Positions 8,369-15,772 of a DNA stretch of 50,821 nt are shown piece after piece; position 1 is the first letter of the stretch, and every line of letters begins with the position of its first letter. Source of the stretch: an uncultured Bacilli bacterium (GTDB taxonomy: Bacteria; Bacillota_I; Bacilli_A; RF39; UBA660); NCBI GenBank assembly GCA_947589435.1, contig CANQBI010000006.1, forward strand, positions 1 through 50,821, read 5' to 3'. Position numbers and translations under genes: made by a program. The notes under the pieces were generated by a model. That model searched no databases and had not been told where the DNA came from. It was given only the letters and a program-made list of their open reading frames with translations.

Positions 8369-8397
8369 TTGCTATTTTTTTAATATTTAGGTATAAT
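8369..8397 (+). promoter_or_regulatory. Promoter of the small pilus-like operon
   Basis: TTGCTA (8369-8374) and TATAAT (8392-8397) are 17 bases apart, just before the SD AAAGGAGGAG of the TTG start at 8427. A second possible promoter, TTGACA near 8317, lies upstream. Confidence 0.65.
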
Positions 8398-8426
8398 AAA
8401 GTTAGATAATAAAGGAGGAGATAAAT

Positions 8427-8729
8427 TTGAAAGAAGCGACTGGTGAATTAAATATGACTGTTGTTACTGTTGTAGCAATTGCGGCTTTGATGGCTTTCTT
8501 TTATTTAATTATTTGGCCTACTATTAAAACAGGTTTAACTTTAACAAGTGCTTGTAGTGCTTCTAATGGTGATACTTATAGTATGACTGATAGTGATGGT
8601 AACTCAATTAGTTGTGGTGGAGGTTCTTGTACTTTTACTGACAAAGATAGTGGATCAACAAATACTAAACAATGTACTCAAGCAACAACAAGTAATAAAG
8701 GCGGCGGCGCTGGCGGCAACGGCGGTTAA
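8427..8729 (+). CDS. Small membrane protein with MKEATG N-terminus
   Basis: This 100-residue protein starts at TTG with a strong SD AAAGGAGGAG. MKEATGELNMT is followed by a hydrophobic helix (about residues 10-32) and a Cys-rich, Gly/Ser/Thr-rich exterior ending in a Gly-rich tail. The N-terminal pattern M-[KR]-E-[AS]-x-G recurs in the next three genes. No known family was recognised; a pseudopilin processed after G6 is possible but unproven. The four genes are tightly packed and probably form one operon with the TadZ-like gene. Confidence 0.75.
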   Translation: MKEATGELNMTVVTVVAIAALMAFFYLIIWPTIKTGLTLTSACSASNGDTYSMTDSDGNSISCGGGSCTFTDKDSGSTNTKQCTQATTSNKGGGAGGNGG

Positions 8730-8735
8730 TAGTTT

Positions 8736-8987
8736 ATGAAAGAATCAACTGGTATGCTTAATGCTACAGTTGTGGTAGTAATTGCCGTTGGGGTCTTTAT
8801 GGCCTTTTTTTACTATACGCTGTGGCCAATGATTAAAAGAAACTACAGTATGAATGCTGACTGTAGTCGGGCAATATGTGATGAATGTACTAAGAAAGAT
8901 TCCAAAGGGAACAAAAATTGTGAAATGGTAACATGTCATTTAAGAGATGATCCTAATACGGAATTTGAATGTGTTTGGAAAGGCTAA
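8736..8987 (+). CDS. Small membrane protein with MKESTG N-terminus
   Basis: This 83-residue protein lies six bases after the previous one and is similar in the first 35 residues: MKESTGMLNATVVVVIAVGVFMAFFYY... against MKEATGELNMTVVTVV. The exterior has six Cys in about 35 residues. It has no recognisable enzyme motif. It is probably a minor subunit or assembly factor of the same surface structure as its neighbours, judged from context alone. Confidence 0.72.
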   Translation: MKESTGMLNATVVVVIAVGVFMAFFYYTLWPMIKRNYSMNADCSRAICDECTKKDSKGNKNCEMVTCHLRDDPNTEFECVWKG

Positions 8988-8999
8988 GGAAGTGAGATA

Positions 9000-9515
9000 G
9001 TGCGGGAAGCAATGGGTGGTATTCCTATATTCGAAATTGTTATAGTTTTTATTTTACTTTTTACAGGTATTATGTGTTTAACAATTAATAGAGCTAAAGC
9101 CTATGGAGTTAAAGATGAAATTATAACAATTATAGAAACAGAAGGTACTAATGAAAGTGCTTCTTCTTTGGCGTTAAGTGAAGAAACTAATAAGCTCATT
9201 GCGGAACAACTAAACAAAGTAGGATACCGAATTACTGGTAATTGTCCAGAAGGATATCAAGGTTACAATCGTAATGGTGTCTTAGATAGCAATGGTCAAA
9301 ATGCGGCCTACTGTATTGGTGTAAATAAAGTATCTGATGTTTTTCAAGCTGATTTAAAAGAAAAATGTAAGGGGTCAAAATGTACTCCAACAAAAGAAGA
9401 TTTACCTAATATGGTTTATTATGATGTTATTTTATTTTATCAATTAGATATTCCTATAATGCGAAGCATATTTAACTTTAAAGTTAGTGGTTCAACAAGA
9501 GTATTGTTTTGGTAG
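9000..9515 (+). CDS. TadE/TadF-like small membrane protein (MREAMG N-terminus)
   Basis: This is a 171-residue protein starting at GTG 9000. MREAMGGIPIF leads into a single N-terminal hydrophobic helix (about residues 8-30) and a larger exterior domain with four Cys. The layout recalls TadE/TadF pseudopilins, but sequence identity to them is not evident. It shares the six-residue N-terminal signature with the two preceding genes and the next one. The next gene begins right after its stop. Confidence 0.68.
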   Translation: MREAMGGIPIFEIVIVFILLFTGIMCLTINRAKAYGVKDEIITIIETEGTNESASSLALSEETNKLIAEQLNKVGYRITGNCPEGYQGYNRNGVLDSNGQNAAYCIGVNKVSDVFQADLKEKCKGSKCTPTKEDLPNMVYYDVILFYQLDIPIMRSIFNFKVSGSTRVLFW

Positions 9516-9521
9516 GTGTTT

Positions 9522-9956
9522 ATGAGAGAAGCGATAGGTTCAGAAACAATTTTTAAGGCGGTTATTTTATTTACTCTTATTTTTGCGGCTTTTATAACAG
9601 TGGCTATTACGTATAATAAAGCTTATAAGATGAAAAATGAAGCAATGTTTATATTGGAAAAGTATGAAGGTGTAAATGACCAATCAGTAAGTATTATAAA
9701 TAACTTCCTAAGTCATAATGGTTATAATACAATGGGGGTATGTGAAAGTTATGAAGTAGGAGTACCTTCCCTAGATGATAGTGCAACTAAAAGTGGAAAT
9801 GGCAAAGATAAATATTATTATTGTATGAAAACAACTTCCAAAGGTGGTAAGAGTTTTATAACAATTAAAGTTTTCTTTAAATTTGGTTTACCAATATTTG
9901 GAGATTTAATGACTTTCCAAGTAACTGGGGAAACTAAGGGACTTAGAGAAAGTTAA
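9522..9956 (+). CDS. TadE/TadF-like small membrane protein (MREAIG N-terminus)
   Basis: This is a 144-residue paralog-like neighbour. MREAIGSETIFKAVILF is followed by a hydrophobic helix and an exterior with Cys in MGVCESY and YYYCMK. ATG 9522 is chosen because TAGGTG lies just upstream and because it aligns the N-terminal signature with the three other members; GTG 9516 is the alternative. Both this and the previous protein end in a similar region (LPIFGDLMTFQVTG against IPIMRSIFNFKVSG), so they share a common ancestor. Confidence 0.7.
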   Translation: MREAIGSETIFKAVILFTLIFAAFITVAITYNKAYKMKNEAMFILEKYEGVNDQSVSIINNFLSHNGYNTMGVCESYEVGVPSLDDSATKSGNGKDKYYYCMKTTSKGGKSFITIKVFFKFGLPIFGDLMTFQVTGETKGLRES

Positions 9957-9968
9957 GGAGGAATTAAA

Positions 9969-10946
9969 ATGAATGTAATTGTATCAAATAAATATCAGAC
10001 TTTACTTGGAACTTTAAATATTGATGTTATTAAATCAATAAGTGGGGAATTTACAGTTCAAGATTTAGTTAGTCAATTTACTAATTTTTTCTTTAATAAA
10101 ATGATTATTGATATAACCGCGATTAAAAATTATGAAAATGTAAATATTATGCGGGAATTATCTTTAAATTTTGATATGGAAAAAGTTATTTTGCTACTTG
10201 ATGATTCACCAAAAGTTAATTCTGGTAATTATTTGTCGCAATTAGTATCTTTTGGTATTTATAATTTTACGAGAAGTATAGAAGCCATTCCTTTTCTAAT
10301 TGATAATCCTAATTCTTATAAAGATGTAGCGGGTTATCAAAATTTAAATCCTGGGGCTCCAATGATGGGGATGAAAGGAAAAAAACGTGAAGAAGAAAAT
10401 CAAGTTAAAATAGAACAAAGAGTTATTGGTTTTAAAAATGTTACGGAACATGCTGGGGCCACAACTTTAATCTATATGTTAAAAAAACATTTAGAGGAAG
10501 CTTATAAAGTTAAAGCTTTAGAAATCAATAGTACCGATTTTGAATATTTTAACGATAAAACTTTAGAAAGTGCCGATTTTATGAATGCGACATTTAAACT
10601 TGCAAACTATAGTGAAGCCGAAGTGGTTTTGGTAGATTTAAATGATGGACCAGAAACTATGTGTACGGAAATAATTTATCTAATTGAACCAGGTATTATT
10701 AAATTAAATAAGTTAATTAGAAATGATCGGAAAGTCTTTGAAAAATTAAAAAATAAAAAAATAGTTTTAAATAAGAGTGTTTTAGATAGTAATGATGTTA
10801 AAGATTTTGAATATGAAAGTGGTAGTAAAGTATTTTTTAATATTCCTTGTTTAGATGAAAAAGTGGATAATAATAAAAAAGTTAAAGAATTTTTGATTGC
10901 TTTAGGTTTTTCAAGACTGGAAGTTGATAAAGATAAAATGTGGTAA
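9969..10946 (+). CDS. TadZ/CpaE-like degenerate ATPase
   Basis: This is a 325-residue cytoplasmic protein. The first 120 residues look like a receiver-like domain (FTVQDLVSQF, MIIDITAIKNYENVNIMREL), followed by a MinD/ParA-type domain opening at IGFKNVTEHAGATTLIYMLKKHL. The P-loop is degenerate (EHAGATT in place of GKGGVGKT), as in many TadZ/CpaE pilus-localising proteins. AAGGAGG precedes the ATG. Its place behind the TadE/F-like genes supports a pilus assembly role. TadA, TadB and TadC are not in the window. Confidence 0.62.
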   Translation: MNVIVSNKYQTLLGTLNIDVIKSISGEFTVQDLVSQFTNFFFNKMIIDITAIKNYENVNIMRELSLNFDMEKVILLLDDSPKVNSGNYLSQLVSFGIYNFTRSIEAIPFLIDNPNSYKDVAGYQNLNPGAPMMGMKGKKREEENQVKIEQRVIGFKNVTEHAGATTLIYMLKKHLEEAYKVKALEINSTDFEYFNDKTLESADFMNATFKLANYSEAEVVLVDLNDGPETMCTEIIYLIEPGIIKLNKLIRNDRKVFEKLKNKKIVLNKSVLDSNDVKDFEYESGSKVFFNIPCLDEKVDNNKKVKEFLIALGFSRLEVDKDKMW

Positions 10947-10972
10947 ATATTAGTAAAAATAGAGTAATTTTC

Positions 10973-11007
10973 TTGACATATTTAGATTATTTAGATAAAA
11001 TTTAGAT
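10973..11007 (+). promoter_or_regulatory. Promoter with three TTTAGAT repeats
   Basis: TTGACA (10973-10978) and TAAAAT (10996-11001) are 17 bases apart. TTTAGAT occurs at 10981, 10990 and 11001, overlapping the spacer and the -10 box; this may be a regulator site. It drives the small membrane protein at 11038. Confidence 0.6.
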
Positions 11008-11037
11008 AAGAAGAAAAAAGAGAAAGAAGGTTTTTTT

Positions 11038-11415
11038 ATGTTATTAGGAGATTTTTGTGTAGAAACTTCAAATTTATGGCAAATTTTAGGTTATGTTGTT
11101 TTAATTCTTAAAATAGTTATTCCATTATTATTAATTGTTTTAGGAATGGTAGATTTAGGAAAAGCTGTTGTATCTAGTGATGAAAAGGCTATTAATAAAT
11201 CAGTATCAACATTAATTAAAAGATTTATTGCAGCAGTTGTTGTGTTCTTTATTCCAACAATTGTTAGTGCTCTATTTAGTGCCGTAAAATTAATTACTGT
11301 TGATAAAAATTCTAATACTGGTTACAATGTATGTCTTCAATGTGTAGTAGATGTAAATGGTACTACTTGTCAAAACGCACTAAATGGTGCGATAGGAATT
11401 ACAACAGGAGTTTAA
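11038..11415 (+). CDS. Small two-helix membrane protein, VirB2/TrbC-like layout
   Basis: This is a 125-residue protein with two hydrophobic segments, about residues 15-40 and 65-88, separated by a short polar loop containing SSDEKAINKSVSTLIKR. The C-terminal tail has three Cys. The size and topology resemble VirB2/TrbC pilins of type IV secretion, but I saw no clear sequence signature, so the name is tentative. It is monocistronic, with its own promoter and a strong terminator. Confidence 0.6.
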   Translation: MLLGDFCVETSNLWQILGYVVLILKIVIPLLLIVLGMVDLGKAVVSSDEKAINKSVSTLIKRFIAAVVVFFIPTIVSALFSAVKLITVDKNSNTGYNVCLQCVVDVNGTTCQNALNGAIGITTGV

Positions 11416-11428
11416 GCAAAAAATGATT

Positions 11429-11449
11429 AAACCACTTCGGTGGTTTTTT
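11429..11449 (+). terminator. Terminator after the VirB2-like gene
   Basis: AAACCAC / GTGGTTT with a TTCG tetraloop is followed by T. Confidence 0.9.
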
Positions 11450-11489
11450 AATTGCCTAAAAATTTTTAAAAAATCAGTATGAAAATTGC

Positions 11490-11527
11490 TTGACATTCAT
11501 ATGTTCGTATGATATAATTATATCATA
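11490..11527 (+). promoter_or_regulatory. Promoter with perfect palindrome over the -10 box (BRO gene)
   Basis: TTGACA (11490-11495) and TATAAT (11513-11518) are 17 bases apart. A perfect 20-bp palindrome, TATGATATAATTATATCATA, spans 11508-11527 and covers the -10 box and start site. A related CATATG/CGTATG lies just upstream. This is the layout of an operator for a dimeric repressor, possibly the BRO protein itself. Confidence 0.8.
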
Positions 11528-11542
11528 TGGAGGGTGATGGAA

Positions 11543-12403
11543 ATGAATAAAGAAAAATTAGAAACAATAACCAATTTGTTTGAAGGCAAAGAAATAAGAA
11601 GTGTATGGAATAGTGAAAAAAATGATTACTATTATAGTGTAGTAGATGTTATAAGTGCATTAACTGATAATAATTATGATAAATCAAGAAATTATTGGAA
11701 ATGGTTAAAAGGTAAGTTAAACGATGAAGGAAGTCAGTTGGTTAGTATTACTAACCAACTGAAAATGAAAGCTAAAGATGGTAAAAACTATTTAACAGAT
11801 ACACTTGATACTAAAGGAATATTTAGACTTATAGAGTCTATTCCTTCGAAAAAGGCAGAACCTTTTAAATTATGGCTTGCCAATTTAGGAAGTGAGAGAA
11901 TAGATGAAGTATTTGATCCTGAAATTGCAATTAAAAGGGCAATTAACTATTATCGTAAAAGAGGATATTCCGAATCATGGATTGAAGCTAGGTTAAAAGG
12001 AATACTAAATAGAAATAAACTTACCGATATATGGCAAGAAGGTGGTATTTCTAAAGATTATGAATATGGAATACTTACTAATGAAATATATAAAGAATGG
12101 TCAGGTATGAAAGCAAGTGAATATAAAGAATTCAAAGGCCTTCATAAAGAATCTTTAAGAGATAACATGAGTGATATTGAAGTTGTCCTTACTGACTTAG
12201 GAGAAATTGCGACAAGAGAACTTGCTAAAGAACATAAGCCTTTTGGGTTAGAACAAAATAAAGAAATAGCCAAAAGGGGAAGAAAAATTGCTAAAATTAC
12301 TAAAGATTCTTTAGAAAAAGAATTAGGAAGAAATGTTGTTACAAAGAATAATAACTTAAATTATAAATATATTGAAGATAATAAAAAAATAGAAAACAAA
12401 TAA
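11543..12403 (+). CDS. BRO-N domain protein / phage-type antirepressor
   Basis: This is a 286-residue protein. The N-terminal part (EGKEIRSVWNSEKNDYYYSVVDVISALTD...) is a BRO-N/antirepressor-type DNA-binding domain; the C-terminal part is helical with YSESWIEARLKGI and ends in a basic region. BRO proteins are found in phages and other mobile DNA. ATG 11543 is preferred: the SD GGAGGG lies eight bases before it, while GTG 11534 and ATG 11537 are too close. A 20-bp palindrome over its promoter suggests autoregulation. No other phage gene is nearby. Confidence 0.82.
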   Translation: MNKEKLETITNLFEGKEIRSVWNSEKNDYYYSVVDVISALTDNNYDKSRNYWKWLKGKLNDEGSQLVSITNQLKMKAKDGKNYLTDTLDTKGIFRLIESIPSKKAEPFKLWLANLGSERIDEVFDPEIAIKRAINYYRKRGYSESWIEARLKGILNRNKLTDIWQEGGISKDYEYGILTNEIYKEWSGMKASEYKEFKGLHKESLRDNMSDIEVVLTDLGEIATRELAKEHKPFGLEQNKEIAKRGRKIAKITKDSLEKELGRNVVTKNNNLNYKYIEDNKKIENK

Positions 12404-12404
12404 A

Positions 12405-12424
12405 AAACTCGGCATACCGAGTTA
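12405..12424 (-). terminator. Terminator between convergent genes
   Basis: AACTCGG / CCGAGTT with a CATA loop. The minus direction has a T run (AAAAAA on plus), so it mainly serves the 12422-12724 gene; its stop codon is inside the stem. Confidence 0.7.
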
Positions 12425-12724
12425 TAGCATATACATATTTGTGGTATTAGTTTCAATATCATCTGCTGTTATGACATTACCATTGTTTTCCAACTTACTA
12501 AGACGATAATCCATTCTATTTAATTGTCTTTCAATTTTAGCAAGTCTACTTTCTATATCGTTATTCATATTATCTGTGGTATAATTATTAGGTACGGGAT
12601 TTGGCCCTTGATAAAAGTAATTGCTGGCCATTTGGTATGGTCCAGGAGCGGGAGCACCATTAACGTTTGGGTTGTAGGATTGAAAGTTACTTTCGCCAAA
12701 GAAAGAGTTTCTTGTTTTTCGCAT
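12422..12724 (-). CDS. Unknown protein with Asn/Pro-rich N-terminus and coiled coil
   Basis: This 100-residue protein is not recognised. The first 55 residues are low complexity and rich in Asn, Pro, Tyr and Gly; residues about 58-82 (IESRLAKIERQLNRMDYRLSKLE) form a short coiled coil with heptad spacing. A clear SD TAGGAGG precedes the ATG on the minus strand, which supports translation. The composition recalls small spore-coat or surface proteins, but nothing proves it. It is divergent from trmB. Confidence 0.7.
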   Translation of the reverse strand: MRKTRNSFFGESNFQSYNPNVNGAPAPGPYQMASNYFYQGPNPVPNNYTTDNMNNDIESRLAKIERQLNRMDYRLSKLENNGNVITADDIETNTTNMYML

Positions 12725-12771
12725 AAAATACCTCCTACAACATTATATGTTTTAGATTGGGAAGTGATAAA

Positions 12772-13380
12772 ATGCGCATGCGTAATCCTAAATATATGAA
12801 TGAAGTTATTGAAAGTTGTCCTTTTTTAATTAAAGATGAGATAAATTTTGAGAATGATTATCCTATTCATATTGAAATAGGGATGGGTAAGGGTAACTTT
12901 ATTATTAATATGGCTCGGAAATACCATCATATTAATTTTATTGGAATTGAAAAGTATTCTTCGGTAGCCAGTATTGCCATAAAGAAAATAATGGAGTTAG
13001 AAGAAGGGTTACCTAATTTAAAAATAATTATTAGTGATATTAAAAATTTAGAAGAATTATTAAAAGAAAAAGTGGAAGTCATTTATCTTAATTTTTCAGA
13101 TCCTTGGCCAAAGAAAAAACATGCTAAAAGAAGACTTACATCACCGGAATTTTTAGCATTATATGATAAATTATTTAAAGGTGAAAATAAAATATTTATG
13201 AAAACGGATAATGATGATTTATTTGCATATAGCCTGGATTCCCTAAAAGAATATGGATATGAATTTAAGAAAATAAGTTATGATTTAGAAAGTGAAGATA
13301 CCCAAAATGTCTTAACTGAGTATGAAGAAAAGTTTCGAAATCAAGGAATTAAGATAAAATATTTTGAAGCAATCAAGTAA
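12772..13380 (+). CDS. trmB: tRNA (guanine-N7-)-methyltransferase
   Basis: TrmB uses S-adenosylmethionine to methylate G46 in the variable loop of tRNA. The 202-residue protein has the SAM-binding IEIGMGKGNFI (about residues 39-49), an acidic loop FIGIEKYSSVA, and the family's hallmark DPWPKKKHAKRRL. The end, TEYEEKFRNQGIKIKYFEA, also matches the family. ATG 12772 gives the usual N-terminus MRMRNP; the TTG at 12757 is less likely. It is followed by a lipoprotein gene with a 30-base gap. Confidence 0.95.
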   Translation: MRMRNPKYMNEVIESCPFLIKDEINFENDYPIHIEIGMGKGNFIINMARKYHHINFIGIEKYSSVASIAIKKIMELEEGLPNLKIIISDIKNLEELLKEKVEVIYLNFSDPWPKKKHAKRRLTSPEFLALYDKLFKGENKIFMKTDNDDLFAYSLDSLKEYGYEFKKISYDLESEDTQNVLTEYEEKFRNQGIKIKYFEAIK

Positions 13381-13410
13381 ACGTGATATAATGGTTATGG
13401 AGATATAATT

Positions 13411-14064
13411 ATGAAAGTCATGAAAATATTAATTTGTTTAATAGCTATTATATTTTTAAGTGGTTGCACCAATGTTAAAGAACTATCTTATGATGATATA
13501 ATTAATACCTTGAGTATAGAGAATAATAATTATAATACTTTTAATAAAGGTTATAAATTCTATACACCCAAAGGTCTTAGAGTTGAGGAATTATGGTCAA
13601 ATTCCGCCGTTATCGATAGTGAGAATGCTACTTATTACTTATATATAGATTTAATTAGTTATTATAATAAAAAAGATTTAAATTATACCAAGAAAGATGA
13701 TGCTATTTATAGTACAACGATAAATTATCAGAATAAAAAAGGTTATGTGGAGATTAAATTATGGGAAAATAACAAATATCTGATTGAAATTATGTATAAT
13801 TATGCTAAAATAGAAGTGATGGTAGATGAAGAATTAATTAATGAAGCCTTGATTAATTCGGTAAATATATTAAAGAGTGTAGCGTATAACGATACCATAA
13901 TTGAAAATCTTCTTAAAGAAGATAGATTAAATTATACAGAAGAAGTATTTGATATGTTTGAGGATGCGGAAGATAATTCCAATATCTTAGACTATGAAGA
14001 TGGTAATTATTATCCTAATGAAGATACCGAAGATAATAAAGATACAGATTATGTAGGAAGGTGA
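13411..14064 (+). CDS. Lipoprotein of unknown function
   Basis: This 217-residue protein has a lipoprotein signal peptide: MKVMKILICLIAIIFLSGCTN with lipobox LSGC, so Cys19 should be lipidated and the protein anchored outside the membrane. The mature domain (about 130 residues) is Tyr/Asn-rich and not recognised; the C-terminal 40 residues are acidic (EDAEDNSNILDYEDGN). It lies upstream of the acidic protein at 14070, six bases away, and is probably co-transcribed with it. Confidence 0.82.
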   Translation: MKVMKILICLIAIIFLSGCTNVKELSYDDIINTLSIENNNYNTFNKGYKFYTPKGLRVEELWSNSAVIDSENATYYLYIDLISYYNKKDLNYTKKDDAIYSTTINYQNKKGYVEIKLWENNKYLIEIMYNYAKIEVMVDEELINEALINSVNILKSVAYNDTIIENLLKEDRLNYTEEVFDMFEDAEDNSNILDYEDGNYYPNEDTEDNKDTDYVGR

Positions 14065-14069
14065 CCTAA

Positions 14070-14966
14070 ATGAGTTTATTTAAAAAATTAAAAGATGTTT
14101 TATTTGAAGAAGAGGAATACACAGAACCAATAAAAATAAGAGAAGAGAAAAAAGAGGAACCAATGGTTAGAACTCCTAAAGTGGAAGAAGAAGCAAGACA
14201 ACCAGAAAGTTTTCATTTTAGTGAAACAAATACATTAAAAGAAAATGAAATAAAAGTTCCTGAAGTTAAGAAAGAAAGAGTGGAAAGTGAAAGAGAATTA
14301 TTCAGGAAAGAAAATTCTTTTGAATTTCCTTCCTTTGATGAAGAAGAATTTCAAAGTAATGTAGAAAAACCAAAAAGTACCAATGTATTAGAGTATGAAC
14401 GCAAAAGAATTGTCGAAACTAAAAATGAGAGAAGCCGTTATGAGAGAGTGGAAAAAGAAGTAACGGAAAAGAAGAAATTTAAACCTTCCCCAATTATAAG
14501 TCCCGTTTATGGTATCTTAAATCAAGATTATAAAGCAGAAGATATTACATTTAAAAATGGTAAAAACAAAATTAGTTTTGAAGAAGTAAGAAAAAAGGCT
14601 TTTGAACCTGTTCCAGATGTTAAAGAAGAAAAATTAGAAGAAGCACCAAAGATTAGTGATATAATTTCCGAACCAGTTGTAACCTTTTTTGACGAAAAGG
14701 ATAATATAACAGTAGAGGAAGAAAAGAGTGAAAAAGAATATAAAACCATTAATGATTTATTAGAGAGTGCTAGTGATGAGATACCTTTAGAAGATACTTT
14801 AGAAATTCCCAAGACAAATAACTTAGATGTTATTGAAGAGGAATTAGAAAAGATTGAAGAAGAAAAGGTAAATGATAAAAGTTTAGAAGACACAATGGAT
14901 ACAACAAAAGATAATGAATTATTTGAACTAATAGATTCAATGTATGATGAAAGAGAGGAGGGGTAA
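14070..14966 (+). CDS. Acidic, mostly disordered cytoplasmic protein
   Basis: This 298-residue protein is dominated by Glu and Lys and has no signal peptide or membrane helix. One ordered-looking island, FKPSPIISPVYGILNQDY (about residues 133-151), interrupts the charged sequence, and a conserved MSLFKKLKDVLF amphipathic start may bind membrane. Such layout suggests a scaffold, for example in cell division or the envelope, but no family was recognised. SD GGAAGGTG precedes the start. It is followed at once by a DUF948-like gene. Confidence 0.72.
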   Translation: MSLFKKLKDVLFEEEEYTEPIKIREEKKEEPMVRTPKVEEEARQPESFHFSETNTLKENEIKVPEVKKERVESERELFRKENSFEFPSFDEEEFQSNVEKPKSTNVLEYERKRIVETKNERSRYERVEKEVTEKKKFKPSPIISPVYGILNQDYKAEDITFKNGKNKISFEEVRKKAFEPVPDVKEEKLEEAPKISDIISEPVVTFFDEKDNITVEEEKSEKEYKTINDLLESASDEIPLEDTLEIPKTNNLDVIEEELEKIEEEKVNDKSLEDTMDTTKDNELFELIDSMYDEREEG

Positions 14967-14971
14967 TTTAA

Positions 14972-15268
14972 ATGGAATTTTTAGGTAGTTTCTTACCAAT
15001 CGTGATTTATATTTTACTCATAATGTTAATAATAGTAGGAATAGTTTTAGGAATAAAAATTATAATTACAATAGATAAAGTAGAAAAAGCAGTAGATGTT
15101 GTTAATGATAAAATTAATAAAGTATCACCAGTATTTGATACTTTAGGAACTATTTCCCATAAGATGAGTGATATAATTTCTGTTGTAATTAATTCCATCG
15201 AAAATTTAATGATGAGACTGTTTATGAAAAATAAAGATAGAGAAATGGAGAGTGAAGAAGATGAGTAA
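14972..15268 (+). CDS. DUF948/YtxG-like small membrane protein
   Basis: This 98-residue protein has one N-terminal transmembrane helix (about residues 5-30), then a helical stretch DKVEKAVDVVNDKINKVSPVFDTLGTISHKMSDIISVV typical of DUF948 proteins. In Bacilli these general-stress-type proteins are encoded next to YtxH, as here. Its 3' end overlaps the YtxH-like start by eight bases. Confidence 0.72.
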   Translation: MEFLGSFLPIVIYILLIMLIIVGIVLGIKIIITIDKVEKAVDVVNDKINKVSPVFDTLGTISHKMSDIISVVINSIENLMMRLFMKNKDREMESEEDE

Positions 15269-15698
15269 GAAGGGAAAATTTTTATTAGGAGCAGGTGTTG
15301 GATTAGGACTAGGATTTTTACTAGCCCCTAAAAGTGGAAAGGAAACAAGAGAAGAATTATCTAAATCAATTAATAATTTAATTGAAAAAGCAAAAGGTAT
15401 TGATGTTGAAGAAGTAAAAAATGCTATTATTGTTAAAACTAAAGAATTAGAAAATACCATTAAAGATTTAGATAAAGAAACTGCTAAACAAATGATAGTG
15501 GATAAATCTCAAGAAGTTAAAATTAAAGCGCAAGAACTTGTTGATTTAGCTATTGAAAAAGGAACACCAGTTGTGGAAAAAACTGCCAAAGAAGTTAAGA
15601 AAAATACGGCTAAAATGTTAAAGAAAGCCGCAGAAAAGTTAGAAGAAAAAGAAGAAACTCCCAAAAAGAAAACGACAACTTCTAAAAAAGAAAAATAA
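15261..15698 (+). CDS. YtxH domain-containing protein
   Basis: This 145-residue protein starts MSKKGKFLLGAGVGLGLGFLLAPKSGKETREEL, the Gly-rich membrane helix and LLAPKSGxxTR motif of the YtxH family. The rest is a Lys/Glu-rich helical rod ending in KKKTTTSKKEK. YtxH proteins are envelope-associated stress proteins of unclear function. ATG 15261 has GGAGAGTGAAG upstream; GTG 15252 is an alternative. A terminator follows. Confidence 0.85.
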   Translation: MSKKGKFLLGAGVGLGLGFLLAPKSGKETREELSKSINNLIEKAKGIDVEEVKNAIIVKTKELENTIKDLDKETAKQMIVDKSQEVKIKAQELVDLAIEKGTPVVEKTAKEVKKNTAKMLKKAAEKLEEKEETPKKKTTTSKKEK

Positions 15699-15706
15699 AT
15701 CTAAAG

Positions 15707-15737
15707 TGTTGAAGGTATAAACTTCAACATTTTTTTA
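15707..15737 (+). terminator. Terminator after the YtxH gene
   Basis: TGTTGAAG and CTTCAACA form an 8-bp stem with a 7-base loop and seven T. Confidence 0.88.
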
Positions 15738-15772
15738 TGGAATAAACATATAATTTTTTATAGGTGGGCTTA

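Noticed and set aside
6184-11415. Complete Tad or type IV pilus system
   Set aside because: Subunits and a TadZ-like protein are present, but no secretion ATPase, inner-membrane platform or prepilin peptidase is in the window.
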